The notes beneath the pieces were generated by a model. It saw only the letters and a list, made by a program, of their open reading frames with translations. It had not been told where the DNA came from and searched no databases. DNA of 64,000 nt, from positions 1-64,000 of the forward strand of contig JASBNA010000112.1 in the NCBI GenBank assembly GCA_038087015.1. The letters are read 5' to 3'. The stretch's first letter is position 1; the number at the start of each line of letters is the position of its first letter. Source of the DNA: Cerrena zonata. Taxonomy: Eukaryota; Basidiomycota; Agaricomycetes; Polyporales; Cerrenaceae. The position numbers and the translations under genes were made by a program. This document shows positions 1-8,816 of this stretch, in pieces.

Positions 1-2
1 CA

Positions 3-221
3 AACATTGCAGCCATGAATTCGGTCAATCAACCACCTCATCATCAAAATTTTGATCACAGAAGACAATTAAGTAACCTCCCTGAAAATGCTAGTTCATC
101 CAATTTCAATCTTCGAGCAGTTAACAGCATGATTGATTTACAACACCATCATAATTCTGGTAATAATGATGCAAATACTAATTTACCCCAGGCATTATCA
201 AATCAATTTGGATTAAGCTGA
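3..221 (+). CDS. 3' end of an unidentified protein-coding gene (5' partial)
   Basis: The reading frame is open from the first bases of the window to a TGA at 219-221, and the first ATG at 15 has open codons before it, so this is probably the C-terminal tail of a longer gene that starts outside the window. The visible residues are low-complexity and rich in Asn, Gln, His and Ser (for example a short His run in LQHHHNSGNN). That composition is common in disordered tails of yeast regulators, but no domain is visible and I do not recognise the family. It converges on a small minus-strand ORF ending at 229. Confidence 0.45.
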   Translation, partial: NIAAMNSVNQPPHHQNFDHRRQLSNLPENASSSNFNLRAVNSMIDLQHHHNSGNNDANTNLPQALSNQFGLS

Positions 222-228
222 TTTATCA

Positions 229-495
229 TCAAACGGTTTTTGATTTCTCGTCATCCTCCTGTAGATTTGAACTGTTATCATGTTGATTGATTTGAGGTTG
301 ATTGTCGGATTTATTAGGTTTTTTGAGCACTGCTTCAATAGATGGTCTGCTTCCTCCGTCTTCAACTGCAGTCGGCGAAAGATCAGGTTTCTCCTCTTTC
401 TTTGAATCAGTTTTTTCATCATCATTGAATTCTAGTTTATTATCTTTGATTGCATTTTCGAATGTATTCTTTTCAATATATTCCAGCGACTTCAT
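229..495 (-). CDS. Small hypothetical protein, 88 aa
   Basis: An ATG-started frame of 88 codons. An upstream in-frame GTG at 501 is not a plausible yeast start. The product is hydrophilic and highly charged (many Asp, Glu, Lys), with a possible short helix at the N-terminus and a disordered acidic remainder; there is no signal peptide or membrane segment. I do not recognise it. It lies tail-to-tail with the gene ending at 221, only 7 bp away, a normal spacing for convergent yeast genes. It could be the last exon of a longer gene or a chance ORF. Confidence 0.3.
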   Translation of the reverse strand: MKSLEYIEKNTFENAIKDNKLEFNDDEKTDSKKEEKPDLSPTAVEDGGSRPSIEAVLKKPNKSDNQPQINQHDNSSNLQEDDEKSKTV

Positions 496-501
496 TTTCA
501 C

Positions 502-1657
502 TTCTTTTATCTTTATTCCTTTTTTCTTATTACTCCTTTTGTATATATCAGCTCAAAATTTGGGCCTTTTATATGTATTCTAGATATTTCAAACCCTGTG
601 TTCAAGTATGATGTATTAGCAATATTTGCTTTGAACTAGCAATTATACTACTTTTGCAACCGAAAAACCAGGTAAGCTGTCACGATTCGAGTCTTGAAAC
701 ATGCTGCTTACATGCTTACTTACACCAGTCTTTTCTACGCTCATTGATCATTTTCCGTTCAGGCTCGATGCTGTACTTCTATCTACTCTTACGTTACAAT
801 GTAGGCCCAGAAGCTGACCTGGAGGCTCATAATTCTGATTGGCCAACGCTTCAAAGGCTCCCTGCACCCCTTCCAGCAATGCCTTTACTCTTTTTGCCTT
901 CGAAGCATCTAATCTAGCTATACCTCGATCAGTGTACTTACTTACTCACTAATGGCATCAGCCATCTCTTGTAGTTTAAGTCTTCAAACAACCGCGCCCT
1001 TTTCGATTTGTTTGTTTTCGAAATGTCACGCTCTCAAAACAAAAAAAATACTGTTTTTGATCTCGATCTCGAGGTAATTTGTCCCAATATCTATTACTTC
1101 ATTAGTGAATGCAGGTATTACTTCTAATAAATACTTTGTGATAACATTTTACCAAAACTCGATCCTCTGGTCTCTTAGCTGTCGTTGGAAAAGCCTGGAC
1201 CGTTGTATTTGTCTGTCTGTTCTTCAATTATTTGTTTTTTTTTCCTGCTTTGGTTTTGTTCGTTTGTCAAAAATAACACATAGTTGGAATTTTAATAGGG
1301 ATTTTTTTCTTTACACGCTCAAAAATCACTGGTGGAAAGCTAGGCTAATAAATATTAAGTTAGTTTGAAGAAAGGTTGAAAAAATAGCAGTTGAAAGAGT
1401 AATTCAGTTAAAATTGTTGTTCAAACTTAGTTTTTTAAAAGGAAAAAAACAAAAGTGATCTAGTATAACCCTTATTGTCTGCTTTTGTTTAACTCCAATC
1501 ACTTGAGAGAAGTTATTTGGTGCTTTGTTTCCCTCTCTCTCTCGTCTATTTGTCTTCCCCAGCCGGTTGATGAAGTATACCCTTTTATAACAGAGTCACA
1601 TTGATTATTTTTTTCACCCATCATAATTGGACACTAGAATAAGGGATTACTTGAATA
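502..1657. other. Intergenic region upstream of MSB1
   Basis: About 1.15 kb without a convincing gene. Short frames at 654-917 and 1105-1368 have no recognisable product and no yeast-like codon bias. A CT-rich stretch (about 1530-1560) and T/A-rich patches near 1240 and 1430-1450 look like ordinary promoter and leader sequence for MSB1. I see no tRNA or repeat. Confidence 0.5.
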
Positions 1658-4600
1658 ATGGTGTCTCATAATCGTTCAGGTGATTCGGTTGATTTACAAC
1701 TTCCCAGTTTACCAAATTCATCCACCAAATCAACATCGTCTTCTGAATCCATAATTAATCCTCATCATTTAACTAGAAAGAAGCTAAAACTTATATTGCA
1801 TTTGATTACTGCCGAATTGAAACATCGTGGTACTAAAACTCCTCATATTTTCTTACCATTTAGATCTAGAATTGATGATACTAAATTAGAAATTTTTCTA
1901 AGAAGAATATTTCCAAATGGTGATTTAATCCCCATTAATAATAAAGATGATGAGCATAATGTTAAAAAAAAATTGAAAAATTTCGATGAATTCACTTTGA
2001 TTTGTAGTTTGAAATATTTATGGAGTAGATTACCAAATAATGAAATCATTGGTTGGGATGTTTACTTAGAATATAAAAGAAGAGAAAAAGAAGCAGGTTA
2101 CCCTAGGAATGCATTTTTAAGTATAATGCCAAAATGTTTATCATCTCCTGCTCATGCATCAATTGTTTATGATTTCTTAGATATATTGATCAGTATCGCT
2201 TCAAATTCTCAATATAATTACTTAAGTGGTCGTAAAATAGCTAAAATGTCGAGTTTATGGGCTTTCAATGGTTATTCAAAACATTTCAAATCAGCCTTTT
2301 TCGATGCTACTTTGGATAAAGAATTTAATTTCATTGAAGGTTTGGAATCTTGGAAATCTTCAAGTGATGCTCTATTTCATTTATTACTTTCCTTTTTAAG
2401 AGCAATGTTACCTGATAATGAAGCTGATACTTTAAAATTACCGAAAACTTTACAATCTTTATTAATTACAAATTCTTATCCTCCAGCACAAAATTCAGAT
2501 TCGATTAAATCAATCATTACCATTCCTTGTGTTTGTGTCAAATCAACTAAAAGATCTAAAAATGCTTATGATCTTTTATCAAAAGTTAAAAAAACTTTAT
2601 CATTCGATAAAAAAGACTCGTTCCTTTCAATTGAAAATTATACAATCTTGAAAAATATTTTCAGAAAAGACTCTACTGATGAGATTGTTGACACTTTAAC
2701 AGAGGAATCAAGAAGAATTTTGAATAGAATTACCGCCGACCCAATCGATTCTGAATATGGCTTATATCCAGGTTGGGCTAAACCTCCAGCTAATGATGAG
2801 GTTGATGATGATTCAGAAAATATTCCTCTTTACTCACAAATCTCAATTCATGATGTATCATTACAAGATTACTATATTTGGACTTGGCTTTCTTCTTTAG
2901 GCTCAGATCAAACTAGTCATATCAAAAGATTATTTGGTAGGTCTTTGGTAGTTGAGGCCGGTTTGAGAGGGTTCCAAAAATGGTTGATTGTAACTGAAGA
3001 ACAAATGTCTCCAGATGAATATATTCGCCATTTTAAAACTGTCGAAAATGATCATCCTAACTATCATCCAAGTAATCGTGAATTTAGACCAAGCGTTCCT
3101 GAAAAAGATAGAGCAGTCTCTAATGGATCTTACAAGGATATGCCTTTACCTCCACCTCCATTACCTTCAAAAGATGATAATAGTTTATTACCGAATTACG
3201 AATTCGATGAAACAGATCATAGAATTGATGTTGGTGAAATGGCAGCTGCCAACAATGGAGCTGAAGAAGACGAAGAAGATTACTATGTTTATCCAAGTCA
3301 AGTAAATGGGGAAGCATCTGATGATTACACCAAATATTTACAAGGTTTAAATGAACAGCAAGATGAAAGCTTGGCCAACGCTTTTAATCAGAAAGCTTCT
3401 TTAACCCATACTAAATCTACGAGTTCGCGTCATAGACGTCCCCCTCCTCCTATGGACCTTCAGGAACCTCCTCAACCTCCAGTTGCCTCTAACGATTATC
3501 ATCCCGAACCTCCTGTCCCAGAGAAAACACCTTTCTATTCTACCTCTTCAGGAGGAGATGCGTTCAAAGAACCTTATGAAGATTATGAAACAGATGCCGA
3601 AAAAGCTGCTAGGCTTAAACAACTGCAAGTTTCAGAAGAACCTTTCGATAATTACTATATTCCTGGTATAGCTACAAAAAATGACCATAAACAGCAACCA
3701 TCTAATCCTCTTCCATCTCACGAAGAATATCAACCGGGTACTGCTGGCGAACAATACTTACCTCCTGTGGCGAATGAAACACTTTCCCCACAACGAGATA
3801 TTCAAGATGGTGCCAACCTTTCTGCAACTTCCCCTGAAACCAGCGCTTCATCACCAATGAAAGATGAAGAGAAAGAAGAAAGAAGAAGAAAAAGGAAAGA
3901 AAAGAAGGAAAGAAAGAGAAGAGAAGAAGCTGAACAGGCTGCTATGTATCCGTATAACCAGTTTGGTTATTTTCCTCAAGGACCTCCACCTGGATATCCA
4001 CCAATTATGGATCCAAATGGGTCTTTTGATAATATGGGTCTTCCACCACCTGGGTTCCTTTCAACGGGAATGCCTTCACAAATGGGTATGGGTGATTATG
4101 GAGGAATGAATATGCCTGGTGAAGAGTCAACCTCCCCTAAAAAGTCAAAGGATCCTAATAGAAAGAAAGACAAAAAAAAGAAGAAGAAGGACGGTTACTC
4201 TACTGAATCTTCTCCAGAAAAACCGTTTGCAAATACAGCTACATCTCCTCACCAACATAAAGATACTCTTCCCCCTATTCCCTCGGAGATGGCTGAACAC
4301 GATTTATCGTATCACGAGCAACAATCTCATGTTCCAGCACTTACTGTTACTGATCCAGCCCATGAGACTTCACCAATCCATGAAACCCCTGTCTCGCCCC
4401 CAACAGCTCAGAGCCAGTCTTATGCTAATGATTATGGTTATAATGAGCCTGTCTATCATAATACATTACCACCTGCTCCTGCCCCTGTACATAATCTGTC
4501 AAGAGGTCCTTCGCCTCATCCAATTCAAACCCAAAACACACATTATGATCAGGGCCCAACCTCTGCTCCTGTGAACACCTATCCTAATGTGGTACATTCA

Positions 4601-5218
4601 CCAACTGGTTCAGCTGCTTATCATGGGCAAGAATATTCAAATCAACCAACCGCTCAGACTCCATCAGCTAATTTAAGACAATCTGCTCCAGTTAAAGCAT
4701 CAGCTCAAGGATATTCTCCTCAACCATTCATGTCACCTCCGGCTCAGCTGCAGGAATTATTTCATCCTAATCAACAGTACTATGGATATCCACAATATCA
4801 GCAGCAACCGCAGTATCAACACCCACAGCATCTTCCAGGGCAAATGCAATATTCAAATCAACCTGGTTATGCTCCTCAACAATATGGCAAACCGGCTCCC
4901 TATGGACAATCAATGCCGCAAAATCAAGCGCCAATAGGAAACCCTTATATGGGACAACAACCAATGGCACCAATGGGATTTCAACCTATTGCCCCAATGG
5001 GAGGCGGCATGCCACCAATGGCTGGAGGAATGCCACCAATGGCTGGGGGTATGCCACCAATGGCTGGGGGTATGCCACCAAGAGCCAGACCCCAACCAAC
5101 CACTAGTGATTTAGCCATGATGAACATGCCGTCAATTTCAGCGAAGCATGGTAAAAATGCCAAACCTAATAAAGCAAATTTGAGAGCTGCATTGAATCAA
5201 GGTGGTTTTGGTATTTAA
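1658..5218 (+). CDS. MSB1: Msb1/Mug8-type morphogenesis (cell polarity) scaffold
   Basis: 1186 aa, about the size of budding yeast Msb1 (1137 aa). Residues about 35-470 form the conserved globular Msb1/Mug8 region (motifs such as RKKLKLILHLITAELKHRG, IGWDVYLEY and LQDYYIWTWLSSLG). The rest is disordered: proline-rich runs (LPPPPLPSK, RRPPPPMD) and lysine-rich patches around 735-765 and 820-845. Near the C-terminus, at about 1115-1141, is a tandem repeat of the heptad GGMPPMA. Family knowledge: Msb1 works with Cdc42/Rho1 signalling and formins at sites of polarised growth and at the septum. The start is the first ATG of the open frame. The gene converges on the YAT2-like gene 350 bp away. Confidence 0.8.
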   Translation: MVSHNRSGDSVDLQLPSLPNSSTKSTSSSESIINPHHLTRKKLKLILHLITAELKHRGTKTPHIFLPFRSRIDDTKLEIFLRRIFPNGDLIPINNKDDEHNVKKKLKNFDEFTLICSLKYLWSRLPNNEIIGWDVYLEYKRREKEAGYPRNAFLSIMPKCLSSPAHASIVYDFLDILISIASNSQYNYLSGRKIAKMSSLWAFNGYSKHFKSAFFDATLDKEFNFIEGLESWKSSSDALFHLLLSFLRAMLPDNEADTLKLPKTLQSLLITNSYPPAQNSDSIKSIITIPCVCVKSTKRSKNAYDLLSKVKKTLSFDKKDSFLSIENYTILKNIFRKDSTDEIVDTLTEESRRILNRITADPIDSEYGLYPGWAKPPANDEVDDDSENIPLYSQISIHDVSLQDYYIWTWLSSLGSDQTSHIKRLFGRSLVVEAGLRGFQKWLIVTEEQMSPDEYIRHFKTVENDHPNYHPSNREFRPSVPEKDRAVSNGSYKDMPLPPPPLPSKDDNSLLPNYEFDETDHRIDVGEMAAANNGAEEDEEDYYVYPSQVNGEASDDYTKYLQGLNEQQDESLANAFNQKASLTHTKSTSSRHRRPPPPMDLQEPPQPPVASNDYHPEPPVPEKTPFYSTSSGGDAFKEPYEDYETDAEKAARLKQLQVSEEPFDNYYIPGIATKNDHKQQPSNPLPSHEEYQPGTAGEQYLPPVANETLSPQRDIQDGANLSATSPETSASSPMKDEEKEERRRKRKEKKERKRREEAEQAAMYPYNQFGYFPQGPPPGYPPIMDPNGSFDNMGLPPPGFLSTGMPSQMGMGDYGGMNMPGEESTSPKKSKDPNRKKDKKKKKKDGYSTESSPEKPFANTATSPHQHKDTLPPIPSEMAEHDLSYHEQQSHVPALTVTDPAHETSPIHETPVSPPTAQSQSYANDYGYNEPVYHNTLPPAPAPVHNLSRGPSPHPIQTQNTHYDQGPTSAPVNTYPNVVHSPTGSAAYHGQEYSNQPTAQTPSANLRQSAPVKASAQGYSPQPFMSPPAQLQELFHPNQQYYGYPQYQQQPQYQHPQHLPGQMQYSNQPGYAPQQYGKPAPYGQSMPQNQAPIGNPYMGQQPMAPMGFQPIAPMGGGMPPMAGGMPPMAGGMPPMAGGMPPRARPQPTTSDLAMMNMPSISAKHGKNAKPNKANLRAALNQGGFGI
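5003..5083 (+). repeat. In-frame 21-bp tandem repeat in MSB1 (GGMPPMA heptads)
   Basis: Four copies, the last diverged (GGMPPRA), of a 21-bp unit encoding GGMPPMA. The copies differ only at a few synonymous positions, so the array is recent or homogenised and likely to vary in copy number between strains. Confidence 0.85.
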
Positions 5219-5566
5219 TATGTACTTATTTGTCTTTGTAGAATTTACGCTTTAATGATCAACCTTTTTTGATATTATTTATTAATAAACTTTCATATTA
5301 TATACTTTTTAATGTTTTTTAGTAGAAAAGAAAGTAAGGAGTTGAAAAAAAAAAATCCATATTTCTCATTTTTATATTTTTGCGAGAATTTTTACTTTTT
5401 TGCAGTAAAACATCAACTAAAGAGTAGTCGAAGATTACGCATGTTTTATAAAAACACATTTATTCAATAAATAGATATTTAAGAGAATTGAAGTCATATA
5501 AACGCTCATTCATCATGCAAGAATTAGTGTGGTTAAAGATGGCTTATCTTTTTCCGTTTTTGTCCT
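5219..5566. other. Convergent 3' intergenic region (MSB1 / YAT2-like)
   Basis: About 350 bp of very AT-rich sequence between two convergent stop codons. It holds AATAAA-like and TA-rich stretches consistent with two poly(A) signals. Nothing else is visible. Confidence 0.5.
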
Positions 5567-8017
5567 TTAATATTCAGATAATCTTAGTTTTTTACCGATT
5601 TCTCTGATGGAAAATCCACTATTATTTCTATTCAAGAATGGAGGTTCAGGACTTGGGCCTCTTGATTTGATGTCCTCTTCACCCATATCAAAGTAGCCAT
5701 ATCCACCCAATAAAGTGCTTAAAGAAGAAGAATTGTCAGCATTTGCTTTAGCTGAAGGTCTGACAGGTAATGGATTTTTAGGCAACAAAGCTTCAGCCTT
5801 AGCACCAGAAGATGTTCTGAGCTTGGTATCAATTGGAGCTGTAGCAGCGGCCGAATCATTATCTTGATGGACTAGTTTGAATATTCTATATATTTCATCT
5901 AAATAAGATTCCAAAGTAACCAAGAATCTTTCAGTTTGTCTGTGTTTCGAAGCTGCACAGATGGAAATTGAGTCATCTTTGATAATATAACCTAAACCAA
6001 AACCGTTAGCAGAGACAGGACCGAAACCAAAAAGACGCAAAGCAGGGTTACCACAGTTTGAAGTTGAAAGTACGGTATTATTCAATTTGTCCCAACCAGC
6101 ATCAGCAAAAATTTCTGGAATTTGTTTTAAATGATCACGAATACCAATACTACTTGAACGAGGTTTGGTTATGGCCGCATGTTCAATGTCATTACCAATG
6201 GTATTATCTGAAGAATGGCTAACGTCATCATCAATCAAGGTCAGTACTGAAGCACGCTGTTGATCTGAGTTTTCCTCTTCAGGGGCAAAATCATCAGGAA
6301 GTCTAGTGATGCTATTACGATGATCGATAATGATGGTATCACTTTTTTCCATTTCGGAAGAGGAGTGATCATTGGAATTTGGTTTTTCAATATTAACAAT
6401 TCCATCATTATCATCAAAAGCACCAACATATCTTTTCCAAATACAAAACAAAGCATACATATGTCTATCAATACCTTGACCAGCAGAGCATTGTTTAGTT
6501 TGACCTGAATGTTGAGTACAAGCATCGGATAAATATTTTAATTTATCAACATTTGAAACTGAAGAATCAAAGAATTTACGAACAAATAAATTTGATTCTT
6601 GACTAACAGTACGAATAGCTTCTGTACGACCATGGAAAAAATGTTTTGTCATGGCCGGTTCATAAGTACATTCAACTTTCCCGTATAATGCATAATAAGT
6701 AGCTTGGAAAGCCATTTGAACAAAAGCATCTGGACTAAATTTCATCTTTTTAATAGTAGAAGAGCCGTAATTTTTAAATTCCAAATGTTTAAATTCATTT
6801 TGATTAATCAAGTCGGATAATCTAGTTTCACCAAATCTCAAAGCCAAAGATAAATCAGGAGTTAAATCCCATTCCAATTTTCTTGGGATAGTCACTAAAG
6901 ATTCTTGATTAGAAGATTTTGAATTTGAAGAATTATTCCATAAAGAAGGAGTATGACTATTAATTGATTGAGCAAAAGATAGAATTGAATCGGTATAGAT
7001 ATCACTTATGAATCTTAAAACCGTATGGCCATCAACACCAGTATGTTCGAAATTAATACCAGCCTTACCATTTTGAGTAATGATGATTTGTAATTTATCA
7101 TACCATCTATTAGTACAAGTCCCAACCTGAACCCCTTTGTCTAAAATGGATAAACCACACAACATATTTTTTGACAAATCAGATAAGTCATTTAATTTAA
7201 TATCATCCAAGCAAATGACAAATAAAGCCGAATCAATCAATGATAAAATCTCATTATTATTTTCATTATTAACAATTGTAGGAGAATGTCTAATTTTTGA
7301 CCAAATTCTTCTATTTTCAGTAGTTAACACCCCAAAGGAAGACTTGGCAATTTCACTGATTGGAGTGCTAAGAGAGTCATGAATGATTGAAGTGAAATTA
7401 ACGATTAAATCCTGTTCCAGCATAATCAATTCATTATTTGAATCCAAGACATCAAACCAATAGAATTGCGACTTACTCATAACCACGATATGATTGGAAC
7501 TAGCATCCGATTGCATGATACATCCATCATCGGTTGGGATTCTGGCAGCACCAAATAACTTTGAGTATTGGTACATACATAAAGGTTGACCATTTTTCAA
7601 TTTATCCACCGGTAATGTTTCATTTTTCAAAGCTTTGATAAACTTGAGCGAAGATAAGGTTAAAGTAGCAGCTCTTTTAACTTGGGGATTGACACACATG
7701 GTTTCATTATTGAAAGGATCATCTTCTAAAAGAAAAAAGGGATTCAAGTTTAAAACAACCGGAGAATCATGGTTAAGATACGAATCATACCAAAACTGTT
7801 CAATAAAACTATTTCTCGATTCGGCATAGCTTCTCAATTCAGAATCAAGATACTTACCCGTACCATCTTTTATGAATTTCTCGACTGCCTCAATAGTCTT
7901 AGCATGTTCCTTTTCAGTTTGAAGCGGCTTCAATACTTTCAAGTATTGCTGACATGTTTGAACAAAATCAGGAATAGGAAGTTTTTGTAGCTTATCCTGG
8001 TATTCAAACGTGGACAT
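5567..8017 (-). CDS. YAT2: Carnitine O-acetyltransferase, Yat2/Ctn3-like
   Basis: 816 aa choline/carnitine acyltransferase. It transfers acetyl groups between CoA and carnitine so that acetyl units can cross organelle membranes during growth on acetate, ethanol or fatty acids. The N-terminal fold starts LPIPDFVQTCQQYLKVLKPL. The catalytic motif FEHTGVDG is at residues 323-330, with predicted catalytic His325. The C-terminal CoA/carnitine motif is FGFGPVSANGFGLGYIIKDD. A long low-complexity acidic/Ser insertion lies at about 530-620, before the C-terminal motifs, and the C-terminus is extended. This large size and insertion resemble Yat2 rather than the shorter Cat2. There is no mitochondrial presequence and no SKL-type peroxisomal ending, so a cytosolic location is inferred. 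The start is the first ATG. The promoter carries a 72-bp tandem repeat. Confidence 0.85.
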   Translation of the reverse strand: MSTFEYQDKLQKLPIPDFVQTCQQYLKVLKPLQTEKEHAKTIEAVEKFIKDGTGKYLDSELRSYAESRNSFIEQFWYDSYLNHDSPVVLNLNPFFLLEDDPFNNETMCVNPQVKRAATLTLSSLKFIKALKNETLPVDKLKNGQPLCMYQYSKLFGAARIPTDDGCIMQSDASSNHIVVMSKSQFYWFDVLDSNNELIMLEQDLIVNFTSIIHDSLSTPISEIAKSSFGVLTTENRRIWSKIRHSPTIVNNENNNEILSLIDSALFVICLDDIKLNDLSDLSKNMLCGLSILDKGVQVGTCTNRWYDKLQIIITQNGKAGINFEHTGVDGHTVLRFISDIYTDSILSFAQSINSHTPSLWNNSSNSKSSNQESLVTIPRKLEWDLTPDLSLALRFGETRLSDLINQNEFKHLEFKNYGSSTIKKMKFSPDAFVQMAFQATYYALYGKVECTYEPAMTKHFFHGRTEAIRTVSQESNLFVRKFFDSSVSNVDKLKYLSDACTQHSGQTKQCSAGQGIDRHMYALFCIWKRYVGAFDDNDGIVNIEKPNSNDHSSSEMEKSDTIIIDHRNSITRLPDDFAPEEENSDQQRASVLTLIDDDVSHSSDNTIGNDIEHAAITKPRSSSIGIRDHLKQIPEIFADAGWDKLNNTVLSTSNCGNPALRLFGFGPVSANGFGLGYIIKDDSISICAASKHRQTERFLVTLESYLDEIYRIFKLVHQDNDSAAATAPIDTKLRTSSGAKAEALLPKNPLPVRPSAKANADNSSSLSTLLGGYGYFDMGEEDIKSRGPSPEPPFLNRNNSGFSIREIGKKLRLSEY

Positions 8018-8061
8018 AATATAATGAAAATAAGTTGATAAGAATAAATTAATAAGAATAA

Positions 8062-8133
8062 GTTAAATAAGTTAAATAAGTTAAATAAGTTAAATAAGTT
8101 AAATAAGTTAAATAAGTTAAATAAGTTAAATAA
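8062..8133. repeat. Eight perfect copies of a 9-bp tandem repeat in the YAT2-like promoter
   Basis: The unit GTTAAATAA is repeated eight times without mismatch over 72 bp. It lies 45 bp upstream of the start codon of the minus-strand carnitine acetyltransferase gene, so it falls in the 5' leader or core promoter. A perfect short array is expected to vary in length between strains. Confidence 0.95.
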
Positions 8134-8816
8134 ATAGAATAAATAAGGAAACTATAACAAAACGTAAACTTTTGGAAAATTCAACTCAGGCTCCCGACAA
8201 GGAAATGACCTGACTTATATACAATTCGGACTTGTGAAGTTCCTCCCCATCAAGAACTCCGAAGTTACATTAAATTTCTTGAAATCTGGGGAAATTATTT
8301 ATTGTATCTCTATCCCTTTTTTTTTTTTTTCGTTTTGTTAGTTGATTTATGACCAAATCGTCCTGCACGCAACCGACTTAACAATCCACCCCCACAAAAA
8401 ACAATCAAAGTAGCATAAAACTCCGAAATCTATGAGATAATCTCAGACTTCCAGCGAGTCTTGGGGAGGATATGCCCCTAGGATGGGGATACGGAGCAGA
8501 CATGGTGGGAGTATCCATGGAACAGTCGACCAGCTGGAAGGCATGGCCAAAGGCGCAAGGGAAACGGGAAGGGCGAGACAGCGGTGGATTATCATTAGAA
8601 TCAGCACTTAACTCCAGCTCCCTTTCGTCCCGCTACTCCGTGCTCCGTACTCCGATACCGTTAACCAATGAAATCAGGTCCAAAGGATCAATTACACTGC
8701 TTATCCGGCTATTGGATTTACAAGTATTTATTAGTAGGTAGAAACGAATTTTTCGGATTAATGGTGCATCAGATAAGAGTCATAGATAGTGATAGAGACA
8801 AGAGTCAAGTAGCCGT
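8134..8816. other. YAT2-like upstream region and ECM38 3' flank
   Basis: About 680 bp between the promoter repeat and the ECM38 stop codon. It holds a T/C tract near 8320-8335 and a moderately GC-rich patch at about 8450-8660. A plus-strand open frame at 8472-8741 has no recognisable product and yeast-atypical composition, so I leave it uncalled. No RNA gene is visible. Confidence 0.45.

Noticed and set aside
4119..4574. Overlapping 151-codon ORF inside MSB1
   Set aside because: Shadow frame of the low-complexity MSB1 coding sequence, with no own signals.
8472..8741. Plus-strand ORF of 89 codons between YAT2-like and ECM38
   Set aside because: No recognisable product, unusual composition, and it lies in promoter and 3' flank sequence.
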